Shown here piece by piece: positions 1-11,389 of a stretch of DNA of 64,000 nucleotides (the first letter of the stretch is position 1; each line of letters begins with the position of its first letter). The position numbers were made by a program, and so were the translations under genes. A model generated the notes under the pieces. That model saw nothing but the letters and a program-made list of their open reading frames with translations. It was not told the origin of the DNA and made no database searches. The stretch covers positions 731,136 through 795,135 of the forward strand of contig NMRA01000082.1 of the NCBI GenBank assembly GCA_002633005.1, in the 5' to 3' direction. This stretch comes from Phoronis australis (taxonomy: Eukaryota; Phoronida; Phoronidae).

Positions 1-393
1 CGTCGTCTGCTCCACTGTGCAATGAAGAAAAATTACTTCATTTTTTAAAGAAAATGGAACCTGAGTGGCGATGAAAAAACAGAAGCTGCTGGTAAGATGT
101 GAATTTTAATCGAGGCCTTAGTGAATCACTCAGAAACTCGCAATACTCTCTTTGTCAAACCTTATCTTAAGACGGTTTCCAAAGCAATCCCGTCATTATT
201 GCCAACACGAAAAATGGATTTGGTCTTTTGGGCATTTGAAGACTATTTCAAATACGACATATTTGTTAAGAATTGATGGCACAAAATATAAAACGTGTAA
301 TAAGCATTACAAAGAGAAGTAGGTTACGCGCGCAAACGCTGTGGCCCATAAACAAGTAAGTCTTTTAGTGTGTGAGTTGTATGTAAATCGTGG

Positions 394-446
394 TGGTGTA
401 GTGGTAACGTATGCGCACTCAACCCGCTAGGTCGTGAGTTCGAGCC
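394..446 (+). repeat. tRNA-like (SINE-type) promoter module
   Basis: A box A-like TGGTGTAGTGG at 394-404 and a box B-like GAGTTCGAGCC at 436-446 are spaced as in a tRNA. The acceptor arms do not pair and T-rich sequence follows, so this is a tRNA-derived SINE remnant rather than a working tRNA gene. Similar box A/box B pairs occur at 14554, 21133 and 62579. Confidence 0.55.
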
Positions 447-794
447 TTCGACACTTGCATTTTTTTCCTGTTTGACACGTTGTCCGTGTTTTTTTTTTGC
501 CTTTTTTTCTTGGATAATACTTCAGGAATCAAGGAAAATGCTTGATTTTTAGAGGTAAAAACAGAAAAATTTCCTGGGCGGGAGGGGGCCAAACCTCCCC
601 CCATTCGGTGCTATGGGCATCTACAATCGTGGTTCAGTTTGCGCAAATGCTTCCAGCCGGACAAAATGTTGGGGTCCCCCCCACCTTGTGATATCCTACA
701 TCCGCCACTGGTAATTAAGTGGAAAACATGTCTAGGATAACCAACCAACCTTATTTTAGCTCAAAATGATATGGAAAAAGGTTGTCTTCGCCTT

Positions 795-965
795 TAGTCT
801 ACGTGTGCTTTTGCTTTTAAGTCTGCATTTGTTTAATCTACGTGTACGTGTACTTTTGATTCATCTACGTGTCCGTTTTCTTAAATTAATAATTGTGTTT
901 TGCGTAATTTACGCGTGCTTTTGCTTATTCTGCGCGTACTTTTTACTTAATTTATGCATACTGTT
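795..965 (+). repeat. Degenerate tandem array of an ACGTG/CTTTTGCTTA motif
   Basis: The phrase tctacgtgt..ctttt..tta recurs about seven times with drift and irregular spacing of about 20-30 bp. It keeps one frame open by chance and yields a Leu/Val/Cys-rich translation. I regard it as a decayed minisatellite and not as a gene. Confidence 0.45.
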
Positions 966-1786
966 AATTCTTGAACAATCATCGTTCTGCTCTTAATCAA
1001 TTTATTTAAGGACTCGGGTGAGATTGGACTTGATGATCTGATTAAAAAAACGCGTAGATTTCCCATGGCAAATCACGTCGCATGGTGGCCGTAAGCTACT
1101 GTTATCTTACGTGATCCATGCCACGAGCCTAAGCAGCTAGTTATCGCCTATAGGACACTACAATTGTTTCCTTTTTGCGTTTTTGTTGGATATAACAACA
1201 CAGGTCGCACGTGTATTGTACCTTTGTCGCACATCAGTCGGTCACCAATAAATTCTTACTATTAACTGTAGAAAGAAAAAAGCAAAGTGAGCAACGGATA
1301 CGTCTGTCTACCAATCTCTAGGGCAGGCGATTGCGACCTACATGTAGTTTCCCCGTGGTTAAGCAAAACTGTGAGTTGATTTAGCGCATTTCAACGCGCA
1401 AAAGATACTGCTTTAAAAACCCTTTGGTGGTTCATTAGGCCTATAGACCCTAATCTAGAGTCTCTACAAAGAAGAACGGGAAATGTCAAACCCAAGCTTG
1501 AGTTCGCTGACAGTTCAAAGATTAAACTCCGGGCCCCGGTGACTTTGTTTCATACAGTGCATGTAAATTGCAATATCTGACAGACGTCGCAACTGTTAAT
1601 CGGTCACATACCAGCATGTTGAAGTTCGTATGGCGGTTAACATTGCTCCATTGGTAATTTGTTTAACTGATGGAAGACAGGAATGTTGAACTTTCATGCT
1701 GCAAAGCACTTCGTTGAATTATAGAATGAAATTTGCTTGACTACGGTTTTTGTCATTTTTGGGCTAACATTTCATGGTTCTTACAG

Positions 1787-1927
1787 AGACTAAGTGCAAA
1801 GTACCGAAGGTTTACGGACCAGATTGCGATATACCATGCAACTGTTTAAACGATGCACAGTGCGACGACTACACCGGCAAATGTGTTCAGTGTCCTCCTG
1901 GGTTCAGTGGAGAGAACTGCTCCATAA
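1787..1927 (+). CDS. Gene A exon: one complete 8-Cys EGF-like repeat
   Basis: The exon lies between acceptor ttcttacag and donor gtatta, 141 nt, phase 1 to phase 1, 47 residues. All eight cysteines of an EGF/laminin-type repeat are present, with the hallmark YGPDC, CNC and PPGFSGENC elements. It closely resembles the exon at 63513-63653: same length, same phase, and only a handful of residue changes. This is the main evidence that genes A and B are tandem paralogs. Preceding exons must exist upstream of or outside the window. Confidence 0.85.
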
Positions 1928-2423
1928 GTATTATGTTTATATCTACAATCATATGCAAAATAAAGTCAATTATGATGATGTCAACGGCGCCAGGTAACAG
2001 TAGACGTGGGATTCATGCTAGTCGTGATTAAGAACACGAGAGACAAAGGGAAAAACAAGGAAAAAAGGATATTACTACGAAAACGACAGCATTCTAGAAA
2101 TGATGTAGATAGTCACGAAATGGACTATCTTGATTTCGTGTTCGGACCATACGATAGTCTTTTTGGAAAACATGACGCGCTCGACAAACATTGTCACTGG
2201 TGCGCCAGTGCATGTCACTGGAAGGTCCTAATGGCAGTACCAATTGAGCTTGTTTTGATTGCAGTGTTGTAATGCCAATGGGACAAATTTTCAAAGCTAC
2301 TTTACTAATCCTTGTTAATGCTAAGTACTGTATATTTACGGAACAATTCGATCACTCCTGTGCCTAATTTAAACCTTGAAATAAGCCTGCAAGAAGCATA
2401 TCAATGTAAGTCCCTTGTTCCAG

Positions 2424-2522
2424 AACCAAAGTGCCCAGATGGATGGTACGGTGCTGGGTGCGGTAAAAAGTGTGATTGTGATCCTGGACAACCCTGCAAC
2501 CAACTTGGACAGTGTGAAACCA
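2424..2522 (+). CDS. Gene A exon: partial EGF-like repeat
   Basis: The exon lies between ttgttccag and gtaaga, 99 nt, phase 1 to 1, 33 residues. It has six cysteines in the order of the first three-quarters of a repeat (GWYGAGC, CDC, QLGQC) and stops before the last two. The missing part would have to come from the next exon or be absent. Splice sites are good and the phase matches its neighbours. Confidence 0.75.
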
Positions 2523-3466
2523 GTAAGATTTTACTCTGAGGACACTCCAGTCAAGCCAATATTTACTTGAAGTCGAAGACATATAGTTAAACTATAGTCA
2601 TGTGAATTTTGTGAAAGCCCATTGATGGCTTTCGATTAGAGCCTGCCATTTAGGACAATCGTAGTCATCCACATGGTGACTTAAGCAAACAACTATATAA
2701 ATACGAATTGGGACAGCTTTTCGAAACGCTGCGAATTAATAAGTACTTTGAATTCAAAATTACCACCACGTTTTGGAACGGGTCAACGGTAATCCTTCTC
2801 CCACTCCACGGAAGCTTATAATTAGTGCAGCCGTTGTAGGACCATATACCAATTGATCCAATCCCATGATTTTGTAAAGAATCAAGTGCTAAATTGTTCG
2901 CTGCTTACTTACATCGGAAAATGCAAGACTTGAAAAGTTTTCGAAAATGTTATCAGGTGCATTTACATCCCTCTCTGTTTGTCGCGTCTTAACAATGGTA
3001 AATTCGGCATCACCAAATATCCAAATATCGGGCATCAACAACAATGCTATGCGACCATTTTTGGTTTCTTTAACCCGTAGTCATAACTTTAGTTTCTTCA
3101 TCTGAAAAATTTCTGTTCCTCGCACTATTTTTTGATCAAATGTTAAAAGTGCTTATTAACTACAGCCACTTTTTGATTATGCGTACATTTTTTCACTTTT
3201 GATTGATATATATCCTATGGCGGTGTTGATTAGGCCGACGGCTTCACGGGCACGCTTCTGAAACAGATTCAGTTCTAACGTTATTTTCTGTTAACAGTGA
3301 CGAATTAGCGTGCTGAAAACGGCATGTGGTACAAATTTGAGTAAAAGTGACTGGTTTTATGACGTTTAGCAGTTTTAACTAAAACTTATTCAGGCAAAAA
3401 ACGTGGCCTAACAGATTTTAACAATTAGTTATAATTTCTGGTAACGGTTTTTGGTTTTTGTTCTAG
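2523..3466 (+). other. Intron
   Basis: No further coding exon is supported. The part from about 3105 to 3466 is similar to about 5880-6190, the intron before the paralogous exon, so the duplication includes intron sequence. Confidence 0.5.
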
Positions 3467-3697
3467 AAACAAAATGTCCCGACAACACCTTCGGTGAGCA
3501 ATGCAAATATAAATGCGATTGCAGTGACCCAACAGCCGTATGCCCACCGGAAATACTTGGCTGTGAGTCAAACTGCAAATCGGCATCAAAACACTCTTGC
3601 AAGGTCACGTGTGCTGGTGGACGTTACGGCGAGGACTGCTCGAAGTGGTGCAACTGTAGCGTGACAATTGACTGCGTCGATGGAATATGCAAAGAAG
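3467..3697 (+). CDS. Gene A exon: about 1.7 EGF-like repeats (duplicated exon, copy 1)
   Basis: The exon lies between tttgttctag and gtgaat, 231 nt, phase 1 to 1, 77 residues. Elements include TFGEQC, CDC, then GRYGEDC and CNC. It is the counterpart of 6191-6421; the two are identical in length and differ at a few residues such as TKCPDN versus MKCPAK. The second repeat ends after the sixth cysteine, so it must be completed by the next exon. Confidence 0.85.
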
Positions 3698-4102
3698 GTG
3701 AATTGATTTCAATCGACAGAAAATGTTTTAATTGTGCTATAGAAATGTTTAGAACGACATCATTTTGACGTTTTGGACCCGGTGTTATGGCATGTCTATT
3801 CCGTCGTCTGCTGTTGTGAGACGGCATCATTAAACATGGGGCACACAATTTTTTATAAAAAAATATATTTTCATAGGTCTCTGTACCATTCAGTGACAAT
3901 AGAAACCCGAACGTGGCACATGAAAGATTACTTTAACACATGAAGACAATTTTTTCTTGCGTTCCAACTTCACAAATACTGAAAATGAATTCACAACGGT
4001 CAACGTATTGCAGTTGAGAGTTAGTACATCAGAAACTGCAAATTAGATCAAGTTAAATCTACAACTGTAACTAACTTTCTGGAATAGTAGTGTGCAATAC
4101 CA

Positions 4103-4160
4103 GGCGTGCGTTCAGTAACGCTAGGACCTACATGTACGCTAGGACCTAACTGAAATGTAG
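4103..4160 (+). repeat. Partial copy of the GCTAGGACCT short inverted-repeat element
   Basis: The sequence from gttcagtaacgctaggacct onward matches the left end of the element at 12935-13065. Only the left part survives; the right inverted repeat is absent. Confidence 0.5.
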
Positions 4161-4454
4161 TCAAAGTCACCTGTTCGCATTTAAAATACACAGCAATGTC
4201 TCCCGTAATCTCAATACCAGATTTCTGACTTTTATTGAAATTTATCTCTATCTCAACATTCGAAAGACTGCTGCATCATAGTCACTACAAACGTGTCTGT
4301 TTAGCCAGAAGGCTTTGTTATAAAGAAGGCTGAAACTAGAAAATTTCGTCATGCTCTATCTGTGATGACGTGCGTACCATCAAACATGAGGAAACATTTA
4401 ATTCAGATTCACCGCGAAGTGTTCAGGTTTGCCCAACGTGGATTCTTGTTCCAG

Positions 4455-4605
4455 AAAAGCCATGCAAAAATCCGCAGAAGTATGGTAGAGACTGTGAATC
4501 AGACTGTCAGTGCTCTGAAGGCAACACATGTAGTCGCGCTGAAGGTTTATGCAAAACTTACGAGCCACTAAGACACTTGAAGTGCTCGAGGCCCCCACTA
4601 ATGTA
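4455..4605 (+). pseudogene. Truncated duplicate of an EGF exon (pseudo-exon)
   Basis: After acceptor cttgttccag the sequence follows the start of the giant exon at 7061 (PCxNPxKYG, CQC, AEGLCKT) for about 40 residues. It then breaks at the duplication joint into what is intron sequence in the other copy and ends at an in-frame TAA (4603-4605). The cysteine after CKT has become tyrosine. The only nearby donor (gtaagc at 4603) would leave phase 2 instead of phase 1. Skipping this exon keeps the reading frame from 3697 to 5357, so it is probably silent or poisonous if included. Confidence 0.7.
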
Positions 4606-5356
4606 AGCCTACACTTGCTGGACTCTCTGACGATTGATACATCTAGCAATGGCCCACCCTCAATTACCAAAATCCACCTATTTTAGTACTCATTTAATTT
4701 ACTATTTGTAAAACCTGGACTTGCTGAACCAAACGTCACTGATAGCACTTAAAGACACCTATGTGCTTGGGTTTGTAAATACGTAACGACATGGATTTCC
4801 TGCATATAGTCGCCTTCATTCGGAAACTTCGAGCATGGGACATTTGAGGCCGTAGCAATAATTTATTAGGGACTGCAGTCTTCCCGATCATTAACTATGT
4901 CGCTGACTGCTAGTCGGAAACAACTGGATTTCATTTTTAGTCACCAGTACCAGGCCCTTGGCGTCGTTTTTAGATATTATTTACCCATGATATTTTTTCA
5001 GGAATACACGCACAACTCCAGAAAAAACTCCGAATTTTTCATGATACCAGTCCAATTTACGGTCCCCCTGCGAATTGCATAATGCACTTTCTGCTAATAG
5101 CTCCCTGGCGTCACAAGGTACAGAAGTAAACATGTGCTGTTTTCTAAATATATGCACAGTCTTTGGGGTTTACGTTCAGGAAGACTTTGTGCTCAGAGTC
5201 CGCTCCAGTGCATCGTAATTAACCATGTGGCAAATTGAAGTTGTTAAACTTAAAGGAAGTTGTAAGAACTCCTCATTTTTTCAGTATGACATATCAATGT
5301 AAGTTTCATAGTTACTACACAGAACTTTGCGCGTGACATGTTTCAACTGTTTCCAG

Positions 5357-5494
5357 TTGAGGACTGTGACAAACCGGATGGCAAAAATTGTGAATCAGAG
5401 TGCCATTGCCTGACCCCGGATCGATGTGACAATGTCACAGGAAGCTGTGGGGGGATTTGTCCACCGCGACGGCAAGGAGACAAGTGTGACGTGC
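5357..5494 (+). CDS. Gene A exon: one EGF-like repeat (duplicated exon, copy 1)
   Basis: The exon lies between tgtttccag and gtaagt, 138 nt, phase 1 to 1, 46 residues. It is the counterpart of 12083-12226, which has two extra codons supplying the usual YG pair before the second cysteine. Here that loop is shortened to KPDGKNC. All eight cysteines are kept. The donor is a perfect gtaagt. Confidence 0.8.
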
Positions 5495-6190
5495 GTAAGT
5501 TTAGGCATCGTTTTCCGTTTTCAGTTAAACACTTCAAATCTTTTTGTACCCGAATTCGTTTTTTGACTTCTGATAAGTAGGCCACAGCCCATCAAGAACG
5601 GTCAAGTCGTTTCCGTAGGCTCAATTTATCTCTCATATCTGTGCGTTCACGTAATTCTCCTACATTTCCATGTGAGAGTCACCTGACTTGCAGTTTTGAT
5701 TAAAGATCACATAGATGTAGACATGATTTAAACCGGAAGGTAATTTCATACTACACACATAACCGACATTGTCAATATGTGCATCATGATCTGTTGAACC
5801 ATTCTTTCGTCCTGTGACCCTGTCAGCTTACTTTTAGGTTGGATGTATCCTCAGGCACTTGATATTTGAAAGTTCATCAAATTTCTGTTCGTAGCAATAT
5901 TTTAAGAGGATGCTTATGAACTATTGCAATTTCTTCATTTTGTGTACATCTTTTATTCATATACACCCTCTGGTGATCTTGATTCAGCGACGCTTCAGCA
6001 ACCACTTCAGTGCTAATGTCTGTTTTCTCTTAATAGTGACTGATTAGGGTGTTCAAAACGGCAAGAGGTGCACATTTAAGTAAAAGTGACTCGTTTTGTA
6101 ACTATCTGCAGTTTAAGACAAAAAGCGTGGCCAAGCGGATTTTAAAAATTAATTGTAGATTCTAGTAACTGGTTCTAGTTTTCGTTCTAG

Positions 6191-6421
6191 AAATGAAATG
6201 CCCTGCCAAAACCTTCGGTGACCAATGCAGATATAAATGCGATTGCAGCGACCCAACGGCGGTATGCACACCAGAAATACTTGGTTGTGAGTCAAACTGC
6301 AAGTCAGCATCAAAACACCCTTGCAAGGTCACGTGCGCTGGTGGGCGTTACGGCGAGGACTGCTCGAAGTGGTGCAACTGTAGCGTGACAATTGACTGCG
6401 TCGATGGAATATGCAAAGAAG
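6191..6421 (+). CDS. Gene A exon: about 1.7 EGF-like repeats (duplicated exon, copy 2)
   Basis: The exon lies between ttcgttctag and gtgaat, 231 nt, phase 1 to 1, 77 residues. It is nearly the same protein as the exon at 3467, with GRYGEDC, WCNC and the terminal GICKEG shared exactly. The following intron, with its ATTTTGACG stretch, is also shared, confirming a segmental duplication. Confidence 0.85.
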
Positions 6422-7060
6422 GTGAATTGCCTTCAATCGACAGAAAATATTTGAATTACGTTATAGGAATATTTACGTGTGGCATGGTGTCATTTTGACG
6501 TCATTTTGGACCCAGTGTGTCGGCATGTCTATTCTTATTTTCGGGTCCAAATTGCACCATCCTCTGCTATCACACGTGATCACTATAGAAGGACATTTTT
6601 CCTTGTTAGTGCTCACACAGATTTTTACTATAAAATGATATATTTGTAGGTCTTTATACCAGTCAGTGGAATTGTAATCAAGGGCGTATCAAGTGAAACT
6701 TCACTTTAACTAAGACGGGAAATTGGTCTTACGATCCAACTTCACAAATTCTGAAAACGTATTCGTAATGGTGAGCGTATTGCAGTTGAGAGATAACTTA
6801 AAGCATTTACATCAATAACTAGCAGTTATGTGCATCAGAAACTGTACATTCATTCAAGTGAAATCAATCACTTACCTATCTCAAAATCCAAAAGATTGCT
6901 GCTGCATAGTCACTGCAAATTTGTTTGTGTATTCAGTTTTTTTTTAAGAACAGGGCTGAAACTGTAGAAAACCTCGACATGCTATAAATGCAGTGTCATG
7001 CGGACAATCAAACATAGGGAAACAGGGTTAAGGTTTGCACTACATGTAATTTTGTTCCAG

Positions 7061-8314
7061 AAAAGCCATGCGAAAATCCGAAAAAGTATGGTAGCGACTG
7101 CGAATTAGACTGTCAGTGCGCCGAAGGCGACACATGTAGTCGCGCTGAAGGTTTATGCAAAACATGCGAGCCACTAAGATACGGAGAGAACTGCGGGCGC
7201 GAATGCGGCTGTCTCAACGCGAGTCTTTGTAATACAAGTACCGGTAGCTGCCAGGGAACATGCTTGAAAGGCCGATGGGGTCTCGACTGTCAGAACGAGT
7301 GTCTTTGTGAAGATTGCAATTCCATTACGGGGAAGTGCACTGGCAACTGTCCGGACGGACGTTATGGTGCACGTTGTGAAAATGAATGCCACTGCAAAGA
7401 TAAGAAGCCGTGCAAGATTTCAACTGGTTGCCATGGGTGTGCGTTTGGCTACAGGGGTTACCACTGTAACCTAAGATGTTTTTGTAAATATATGAGCTCT
7501 TGTTCACAGTACAGCAAGTGTCCACAGTGCCCGAGTGGTCGCTATGGACTAACGTGTGAACACGAATGTGACGGCTGCTTGGCTGGTGACTGTGACAGAT
7601 ACACTGGAGAGTGCAGGCGCGGCTGTAAGCCTGAAAGGTGGGGAGCAGGCTGTAAAAACAAATGCGCATGTCGCATTCCAGGAACGTGTAATCCTGTCGA
7701 TGGACATTGCACTAGTGGCTGCGTCAAGGGTAGGACAGGGCCAGCATGCAGCAACCTATGTTACTGTGAAAAGGACGAGTATTGTGTTGATAATACGTGT
7801 AACTTCCAGTGCCCTAAGTACCATTTTGGGCACGACTGTAGGAATGTCAGCCACTGTTCACCAGAAGATACGTATGACATGCACACCGGGCGCTGTTCAT
7901 CAGGTATTTGCGATGAAGGTTTCTTTGGACCTGCTTGCAGCTCCAAATGTCATTGCAAGGAGAACCGTTGTAGGCCAACGGGAGAGTGCTTACAAGGCGG
8001 TTGTGCGGAGGGCTGGTACGGACCGTCGTGTAGCCATCGATGTAACTGCGTCGACCGCACTAAATGTGATTCTGCGACTGGTGCGTGTGAGAAGTGTCCG
8101 GTTGGCTGGTACGGCATCGATTGCAGCAAACAGTGCTTCTGTCGTGAAAGTGCCGCTTGCGACCGTCACACGGGATTTTGCCCGAACGGTTGTCCCCCGT
8201 TCCGCCATGGCTTGGCATGCGACACGTTATGCTATTGCTACGACGGTGACATATGTGAACGTTTCTCTGGTACCTGTTGTAAGCCTTCGAAATCTGATGC
8301 CGTATGTTTTAAAG
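7061..8314 (+). CDS. Gene A giant exon: about 13 EGF/laminin-type repeats
   Basis: The exon lies between tttgttccag and gtaaga, 1,254 nt with no intron, phase 1 to 1, 418 residues. It is a chain of about 13 units of about 31 residues, each ending in a GxxGxxC element (YGENC, WGLDC, YGARC, YGPSC, YGIDC and so on) followed by xxCxC. These are 8-Cys repeats of the SREC/MEGF type, which form a rigid extracellular rod. One unit (about residues 258-290) reads RNVSHC in place of the CxC pair and has lost two cysteines, like two units in the next exon. Codon use and frame are clean throughout. The last unit ends irregularly, with CCKPSKSDAVC. Function is binding or spacing at the cell surface by family; the ligand is unknown. 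Confidence 0.93.
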
Positions 8315-9222
8315 GTAAGAAGTCCTGAGTCAATCATGTTCGTCTATTGACAGCTCCCTGCGTGTAAAACTCAGTGCCGATCATTCGAGATCCATACAAC
8401 TCAAACTACAGCTTAAGTGACACTTATCCTAATTAATGAGCGCTAACTACGATTGTACGATCCTGGCTGTGTTAATACTAAGTTGGTATGTAACCAATAT
8501 TAAAATGTGTGGAAAAAAATTGAAAATTCCTTTGAGGGTCTGCTAAACCGGCACACATGACCTACTGGTACGTTTAAGTGCCCTTTCACAACAACAGAGG
8601 CTAAAGACCATTTGTCAAGAATGATAAAAATAATTCCGTGACAGTGTAAGTAGAACAGAACGTAGTAAGACGACAATGGTGCATTAAGTGGGGAAAGAAC
8701 GATGATTGGTTGAAGTCACCTAAGTTTAGTACCCTTTAAACGTGAGTTAGTCCGATGGCCTATATCTTATGTTACCTCTTCGGTCTTATCCGAGAAAGAA
8801 ATTGGACTAACTTGAGAACAATTTGCCTGAACCCTTCTCATAAAATCTTGAATCAAAACCAAGACCGGAAATTTGCCAGAGAATGTATATTTTCAATCAT
8901 TTGATCATTGTGAACTTGTCAATATAATAACCACAAGAACTGCTAAATTGCACGTAGTCAACTTTTGGTTCTTGAATTTTTGAAGAACGGAACGTGCAGA
9001 GACTACATGTACTTGTTGCAACTAACATCTGTTACTTACCTACACTCTATACATGTACATGAAGCGACAATCCATGGCACTTTTCTTGCAACAAGACCCT
9101 GAACTAACGTTTCATCTTTGAATGAAGCAGCTTTATGGTTATTTGTGCGTTCGTATAGTACAGTTTGTACATGTGTGATCGAGCCCACATAGTTACATGT
9201 ACATGTATGTTGCCGATTTCAG
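8315..9222 (+). other. Intron between the two giant EGF exons
   Basis: No exon is recognised. TACATGTA-type palindromes cluster at 9007-9062 and 9194-9208, just before the next acceptor. Confidence 0.6.
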
Positions 9223-10662
9223 AACCCATGTGTAAAAATAACACATTTGGGCCTAGTTGTGAGAAGCAGTCCAACTGCCTGGGTAATTTCAACCGTCTGA
9301 GCGGAAAATGCAACCGGTGCAAGACGGGATACTACGGGTTTGCATGTGAGAACCAGTGTCACTGTAAAGGTAACGCTGCCTGTTCTAGTGACGGAAATCG
9401 CTGTGCTTCCGGGTGCGAGGTTGGCTGGTTTGGATTTTACTGCGAGAAGCCGTGTCACTGTTATAAAAAGGCGCCTTGTGAGAAAGGCAAATGTAATATG
9501 GGATGTGAGCCTGGATGGTGGGGCTACTCGTGTGATAGCCCATGTAATTGTGAATCATCTACTTGCAACCAGGACACGGGCTACTGCGATGGTGAATGTA
9601 TACCAGGCAAATTCGGATACAGTTGCGATCAACAGTGTTTCTGCCCAGAAGGTGGGCGATGCATGCGCAAAACAGGTAAATGCGCCGGCGCTGCGTGTCC
9701 CCCCAAAAGATTTGGGTATGGTTGCCAAAAGCAGTGTCATTGTCTGCTCGGCAGTGAATGCATAAAAGGTGTCTGCAAGAAAGGTTGCGATAAAGGCTGG
9801 AGTGGTCCGTACTGTCAGAGGAAATGTAATTGTCACAACGGCATATGCAATAGTGAAAAATGTGAGAAATGTCTGCCCGGAACATTCGGAGCTCGATGCG
9901 AAAGAATATGTCACTGCGCCGATAAGTGCAACGAATTGACCAACGAATGCGGAACGTGTCCACCCGGGAAATGGGGATTGGACTGTCAAAAAGAGTGCCA
10001 TTGCAACTTCAATTTTGCTACTTCTTGTGACAGAATGAGTGGTAAATGTCCAATGGACTGCCAAGACGGGTTCTTCGGCTATGCGTGCAATAAAAGGTGC
10101 CATTGCGATAACGGGGGCAAATGCCACCAGTTTACTGGTGAGTGCTTGAACGAATTGTGTGAACTTGGATACTATGGCCTTGGTTGCCAGAGTAAGTGTA
10201 ACTGCGCACGGGCGTGTGATCAGAAAACTGGCCAGTGCAACGATGGTTGCCTCTTCAGACGTTATGGTGAAAATTGCAAGAAGGAAAGCCAATGCGCCGG
10301 TCCTTTTGACTCCATTACCGGTAGGTGCACCACTGTGTGCCGCCCTGGATGGTATGGCTTCAACTGCGCACAAAAGTGCAACTGCGATGAGGAGACTTTC
10401 GGGTACTGCCATCCTGCCACAGGGGAGTGTAGTAACGACTGTCCACCAACGTACTACGGTCACAACTGCAAGAGCCGATGTTACTGTCTAGATAATAATG
10501 GCCGCTGTCCACGAGATACTGGACAGTGTTCGAATTGTACACATGGCTGGTTTGGGCCTCGCTGCGACACACGTTGCCATTGCCGCCAACTCGAGTCATG
10601 TCCAGGTGGAACGTGTCCAAGTGCTTGTGAGCAAGGGTGGACAGGGAAAGGTTGCTCTGAAC
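9223..10662 (+). CDS. Gene A giant exon: about 15 EGF/laminin-type repeats
   Basis: The exon lies between gccgatttcag and gtgagt, 1,440 nt without intron, phase 1 to 1, 480 residues. About 15 units of about 31 residues carry the GxxGxxC and CxC signatures (YGFAC, FGFYC, WGYSC, FGYGC, WGLDC, YGLGC, FGPRC). Two units replace the CxC pair by a single cysteine (KQSNC near the start, KESQC near residue 355), matching the variant unit in exon 7061. The intronless block suggests growth by internal repeat duplication rather than exon shuffling. A long open frame on the opposite strand is a by-product of the regular TGY-rich codons. Confidence 0.93.
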
Positions 10663-11248
10663 GTGAGTACCCACCATACACGGTACTGAAACGACATCAT
10701 GCAACCAATGGGGGATTAACTCAAGAATATACATGTACCTTGTATACAAAAGGACGGGTAGATGTACTTAGCCACACAGCTATAGGAATGGTGCTTCATT
10801 TTTCTGCAATGGACCCCAGTTTCTTTTTTTTAAGATTTTGACAAATCTGTAGACGATCAGTATAGTTTAGGGGCAGTTAAGATGAAAAAAAATATTGCCA
10901 ATTGCATACACTAAAAAACCGTAGACAAATCGTTCTGTTTCAAGAATGTGCTGTTATTTCATCAATAGGCTGCCACATCAGATTAAATTATACACGCAGT
11001 CTCAATTGCATTCATTTAACTTTTTTGCTTCAACATCACTAATTGAGCAATCTGTAGATGAGAAAGGACCAAATATGCCGTATGAATTTAATTTGTATGA
11101 AAGTTACAGTGCTCTCTTTGAAATCACAATTTAGACAAACAAAAAATGATGATCCATTTTAGTCCACGGTTTTATGTCTGCTTAGCAGGGTCACAATTTA
11201 GAAGAAATCACATGAAGATTTGAAGTGCAATGATTACGATGTTTTCAG
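10663..11248 (+). other. Intron
   Basis: AT-rich sequence with no supported exon. Confidence 0.5.
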
Positions 11249-11389
11249 CAATACCGTGCTCGCAGCCCAACAGGTTTGGTCAAGCATGCACAATGGTTTG
11301 TCACTGCCTGGAAAACAAGCCGTGTCATCGCTTCACAGGAATATGTAATAAGTGCAAGCCGAGATGGAAAGGCGACACATGTTCCCATT
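11249..11389 (+). CDS. Gene A exon: one 8-Cys EGF-like repeat
   Basis: The exon lies between gttttcag and gtaagt, 141 nt, phase 1 to 1, 47 residues. It starts IPCSQPNRFG and continues with CHC, NKPCHRF and WKGDTC. It is not present in the short duplicated copy; the joint there falls in the intron just after this exon. Confidence 0.85.

Larger units (their letters stand above)
1..1786. other. Non-coding flank or intron upstream of the first recognised exon
   Basis: I see no exon here that can be supported by both splice sites and a recognisable domain. The stretch contains a tRNA-like repeat at 394-446, a CT/GGGG-rich repeat fragment around 540-716 whose right end reads ccgccactgg (a motif shared with the repeat at 34793), and a degenerate ACGTG tandem array at 795-965. 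It is probably an intron of gene A, because the exon at 1787 begins in phase 1 and so must be preceded by another coding exon. Confidence 0.5.
3105..5840 (+). repeat. Intragenic segmental duplication, short copy
   Basis: By eye, exon 3467-3697 plus flanking introns matches 6191-6421 plus flanks, 4370-4570 matches 6990-7175, and 4580-5840 matches about 11440-12790. The order is therefore the same as in the long copy, but about 4.3 kb between 7175 and 11440 is missing here, including two giant EGF exons and one small one. Exon sequences are about 90% alike and the introns less so, so the duplication is not very recent. Confidence 0.7.

Noticed and set aside
766-996. Open frame of 76 codons rich in Leu/Val/Cys
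   Set aside because: It is produced by a degenerate tandem repeat; no domain and no splice context.
4603-4608. gtaagc as a working donor for the 4455 exon
   Set aside because: It would leave phase 2, incompatible with the phase-1 exon at 5357, and an EGF cysteine is already lost.
7556-8350. 264-codon open frame in another + frame inside the EGF exon
   Set aside because: Out-of-frame shadow: the other frame has continuous EGF signatures and correct splice phase.
9555-10463. 302-codon open frame on the minus strand opposite the giant EGF exon
   Set aside because: It mirrors the regular Cys/Gly codons of the sense exon; low-complexity Ala/Thr/Val translation with no domain.
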